A DNA stretch of 64,000 nt, taken from the NCBI GenBank assembly GCA_037974335.1, contig CM075761.1, positions 11,275,790 through 11,339,789 of the forward strand, given 5' to 3'. The notes beneath the pieces are model-generated. The model did not search any database, was not told where the DNA came from, and worked only from the letters and a program-made list of their open reading frames with translations. The position numbers and the translations under genes were made by a program. Shown one piece after another: positions 61,179-64,000 of the stretch. The stretch is from Prionace glauca. Its lineage: Eukaryota > Chordata > Chondrichthyes > Carcharhiniformes > Carcharhinidae. How positions within the stretch are numbered: the stretch's first letter is position 1; each line of letters begins with the position of its first letter.

Positions 61179-61279
61179 GTGAGGATTCATGATTATCTGA
61201 GTCACTTTAACACCTCTTCTCAATATGATTTCCTCTTTGCAGTTATTTAATTCACTAACTATATGTTCTTCTATTTTAG

Positions 61280-61310
61280 AAGACAGAGATATAGGATCCC
61301 AAAATGTCAC
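61280..61310 (+). pseudogene. paralogous receptor cytoplasmic exon 1
   Basis: A 31 nt exon with acceptor TCTATTTTAG and donor GTGAGT. Joined to the transmembrane exon it reads EDRDIGSQNVT. The splice sites are intact, so decay of this copy may be recent or limited to the transmembrane acceptor. Homology to the minus copy continues into the next intron and is cut at 61412 by CR1-a. Confidence 0.65.
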
Positions 61311-61412
61311 GTGAGTAATAGAACGATGTGCAAAGTTCAACATTTTTCATTGTCCCCTATTATCTATCTTATATTTTGTCAGACTTATTTCAATCCGAAA
61401 ACTGATTCCAGA

Positions 61413-64000
61413 ACATAGAACATAGAACATTACAGCACAAACAGGCCCTTCGGCCCTCGAGTTGCGCCGATCGCATCAACCCCACCAATCTATAGACCTA
61501 TCTATAACCCCCAATCCCATTTAACCCCATCTACTCATCCAGAAGTCTTTTAAAAGACCCCAGCGAGTTCACCTCCACCACCGACGACGGCAGCCGATTC
61601 CATTCACTCACCACCCTCTGAGTGAAAAACTTACCCCTAACATCACCTCTGTACTTCCCTCCCCGCACCTTAAATCTGTGTCCTCTCGTAGCGACCATTT
61701 CAACCCGGGGAAATAGCCTCTGAGAGTCCACCCTATCTATTCCTCTCAACATTTTATAAACTTCTATCCGGTCGCCTCTCAACCTTCGCCTCTACAGGGA
61801 AAAGAGTCCCAGCTCCCTCAACCTATCTTCATAAGGCATGCCTCCCAGTCCAGGCAACATCCTTGTAAATATCCTCTGCACCCTTTCAATAGCTTCTACG
61901 TCTTTCCTATAGTGAGGCGACCAGAACTGCACACAGTACTCCAAATGAGGCCTGACGAGGGTCCTGTAAAGTTGCAGCATTACCTCCCGACTCCTAAACT
62001 CAATCCCTCGATTAATGAAGGCCAGTACACCATACGCCTTCTTGACCACCTCCTCCACCTGCGAGGCCGATTTAAGAGTCCTGTGAACCCGGACCCCGAG
62101 ATCCTTCTGCTCTTCAACGCTACTAAGACCCCTGCCCTTAATAGTGTACTCGTTCATCCCGTTGGTTCTGCCGAAATGGACTACTACACATTTATCCGCG
62201 TTGAAGTCCATCTGCCACTTCTCCGCCCATTCCTGCATCCTATCTATGTCCTGCTGCAACTTTTGACATCCTTCCAGACCATCCACAACACCGCCGACCT
62301 TCGTGTCATCAGCGAACTTGCTAACCCATCCCTCCACTTCCTCATCCAGGTCATTTATGAAAATGACAAACAACAAGGGTCCCAGAACAGATCCCTGGGG
62401 CACCCCACTGGTGACTGACCTCCATTCCGAAAAAGACCCATCCACAACCACTCTCTGCCTTCTGCAGGCAAGCCAGTTCTGGATCCACAAGGCCAAAGGC
62501 CCTTGGATCCCATGCCCTCTCACCTTCTCAAGAAGTCTTGCATGGGGGACCTTATCAAAAGCCTTGCTGAAGTCCATGTACACTACGTCCACGGCACTTC
62601 CTTCGTCAATGTGTTCAGTCACATTATCGAAGAACTCAACTAGGCTCGTAAGGCACGACCTGCCCTTGACAAATCCATGCTGACTATTCCTGATCATGTC
62701 AAACCTCTCCAAATGCTCGTAAATCTTGTCCCTCAGAAGCCTCTCCATCAGCTTACCAACCACTGAGGTCAGACTCCCCGGGCGGTAATTTCCCGGGCTA
62801 TCTCTGTTCCCTTTCTTCAAAATAGGGACTACATCCGCAATCCTCCAATCTTCCGGAACCTCTCCCGTCTCCATTGACGACGCAAAGATCATCGCCAAGG
62901 GCTCTGCAATCACTTCCCTGGCCTCCCACAGTATCCTGGGGTACATCCCATCTGGTCCCGGCGACTTATCTACCTTGATAGAATTCAAAAGTTCTAACAC
63001 ATCCTCCTCCTTAATGTCCACGTACTCAATCTTTTCCACCTGCTGCAAGTCCATAGCAAGATCTCCCAAATCAGCTTCCACTGTGAATACTGATGCAAAG
63101 TACTCATTAAGCACCTCCGCCATTTCTTCTGGTTCTACACAGACCTTTCCCCCTTCATCTTTTATAGGTCCTATCCTTTCCCTTCTCACCCTTTTACCTT
63201 TCACATACTTATAGAAGGCCTTGGGATTTTCCTTAATCTTACCCGCCAAGGTCTTCTCATGACCCCTTCTGGCTCTCCTAATTTCCCTTTTAACCTCCTT
63301 TCTACAGTCCTTATATTCTTCAAGATCCTTAACCTCTCCTAGTTCCCTGAACCTTTTGTACACCTTCCTTTTCCTCCTGACTAGGTTCAACACAGCCTTC
63401 GTGCACCACGGTTCCCGCGACCTACCAAGCCCCCTTGCCTTATGGGAACATTGTCATGCAGAGCGCCAGACAAACATTCCTTGAATATCCTCCACCTTCC
63501 TTCGGTACTTTTCCCTAAGAATGCCTCCTTCCAGTTTATTTGTCCAAGTAACTTCCTGACTTCTTCATATCTCCCCTTACTCCAGACAAACACCTTCCTA
63601 GCCTGTCTGATCCTATCTCGTTCCAATGCAATTGTGAAGGAGATAGAATTATGGTCACCATTCCCAAGATGCTCTCCTACCGAGAGATCCATCACCTGCC
63701 CTGGTTCATTCGCCAGTACCAGGTCAAGTACTGCCTCTCCCCTCGTAGGCTTGTCCACATACTGTGTCAGGAAACCTTCCTGAACACGCCTAACAAACTC
63801 CTCTCCAGCCGAACCCCTTACTCTAGGGATATTCCAGTCGATGTTTGGGAAATTGAAGTCTCCCATCACGACAACTCTGTTTTTAATACATTTCTCCAGA
63901 ATCTGGTTCCCTATCTGCACTTCAACTTCCCTGTCACTATTGGGCGGCCTATAGAATACACCCAGCAAAGTTTTCGACCCTTTGCTGTTCGTAACTTCCA
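61413..64000 (-). mobile_element. CR1-a LINE, 3-prime part, continues beyond the window
   Basis: The tail starts at AACATAGAACATAGAACATT. ORF2 follows to the window end within the endonuclease. It interrupts the receptor paralogue at ACTGATTCCA. Confidence 0.9.
61531..63968 (-). CDS. CR1-a ORF2, one stop and one frameshift
   Basis: Three open pieces in order: endonuclease part 63387-63968 (LGVFYRPPNSDREVEVQIGN, VVMGDFNFPNIDW, GDHNSISF), linker and reverse transcriptase 61792-63393 (KSPGPDGMYPRILW, NYRPGSLTSVVGK, DFSKAFDKVPHARL, GVPQGSVLGP, SKFADDTKVGG) and the C-terminus 61531-61782 (FFTQRVVSEWNRLPSSVVEV). The break near 63390-63430 is a small deletion in a homopolymer (CCAAGCCCCC against CCAAAACCCCC at 19445). 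The break at about 61790 is TAG where other copies have GAG. The start of ORF2 and all of ORF1 lie outside the window. Confidence 0.85.

Noticed and set aside
1-64000. CRISPR arrays, rRNA genes, prokaryotic operons
   Set aside because: The regular repeats seen are LINE tails, L2 tail tandems or microsatellites; no spacer-repeat pattern or rRNA text was recognised.

Overview
The window looks like accessory, repeat-choked DNA from a cartilaginous fish (shark or ray). I infer this from V-SINE copies (tRNA-like head plus the conserved SINE core), at least three young families of CR1-type LINE with TTCTATG or TTCTTATG tails, L2-type LINE ends, and an unrearranged immunoglobulin-superfamily gene with a fused V-J-like exon and a C1 exon. 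No prokaryotic, viral or organellar signature was seen. Family names used here (CR1-a, CR1-b, CR1-c, V-SINE-A/B/C, SINE-2, R1) are local labels.

Host content is small and nearly all on the minus strand. A leader exon (42643-42697), a V-type Ig exon (41745-42071) and a C1-type Ig exon (41325-41654), all joining in phase 1, begin a receptor gene. A transmembrane exon (27817-27918) and two small cytoplasmic exons (27684-27714, 27410-27450) lie about 13 kb downstream, and a YASL-bearing tail exon may lie at 23024-23119. A second copy of the transmembrane and first cytoplasmic exons lies inverted at 61077-61310 with a changed splice acceptor. Shared intron segments at 28.8 and 40.5 kb show that this is a duplicating receptor family, so the V-C1 exons and the transmembrane exon may come from one gene or from two neighbouring copies.

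Almost everything else is mobile DNA. 0-14.4 kb: L2 and CR1 remnants, V-SINEs and nested CR1-b copies. 14.4-17 kb: unclassified sequence with a long GA tract. 17-21 kb: a three-level nest ending in a CR1-a copy with an open ORF2. 24-26 kb: CR1-c copies. 29.3-31.6 kb: a CR1-a fold-back. 33.3-37 kb: CR1-c with open ORF2 and most of ORF1, inside an older CR1. 38.6-40.5 kb: CR1-c and V-SINE copies. 43-51 kb: mixed CR1, L2 and SINE fragments. 52.2-56.8 kb: a full-length CR1-a with two tandem 5-prime monomers, ORF1 esterase and ORF2 with one stop, inside an older CR1. 57.4-59 kb: L2 tail tandem repeats and a copy of the 48 kb segment. 61.4-64 kb: another CR1-a running off the window.

The LINEs supply the reverse transcription machinery. 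The V-SINEs carry a tail resembling the CR1 tail and were probably mobilised by it. Together these insertions have stretched the receptor introns and probably helped duplicate and break its copies.
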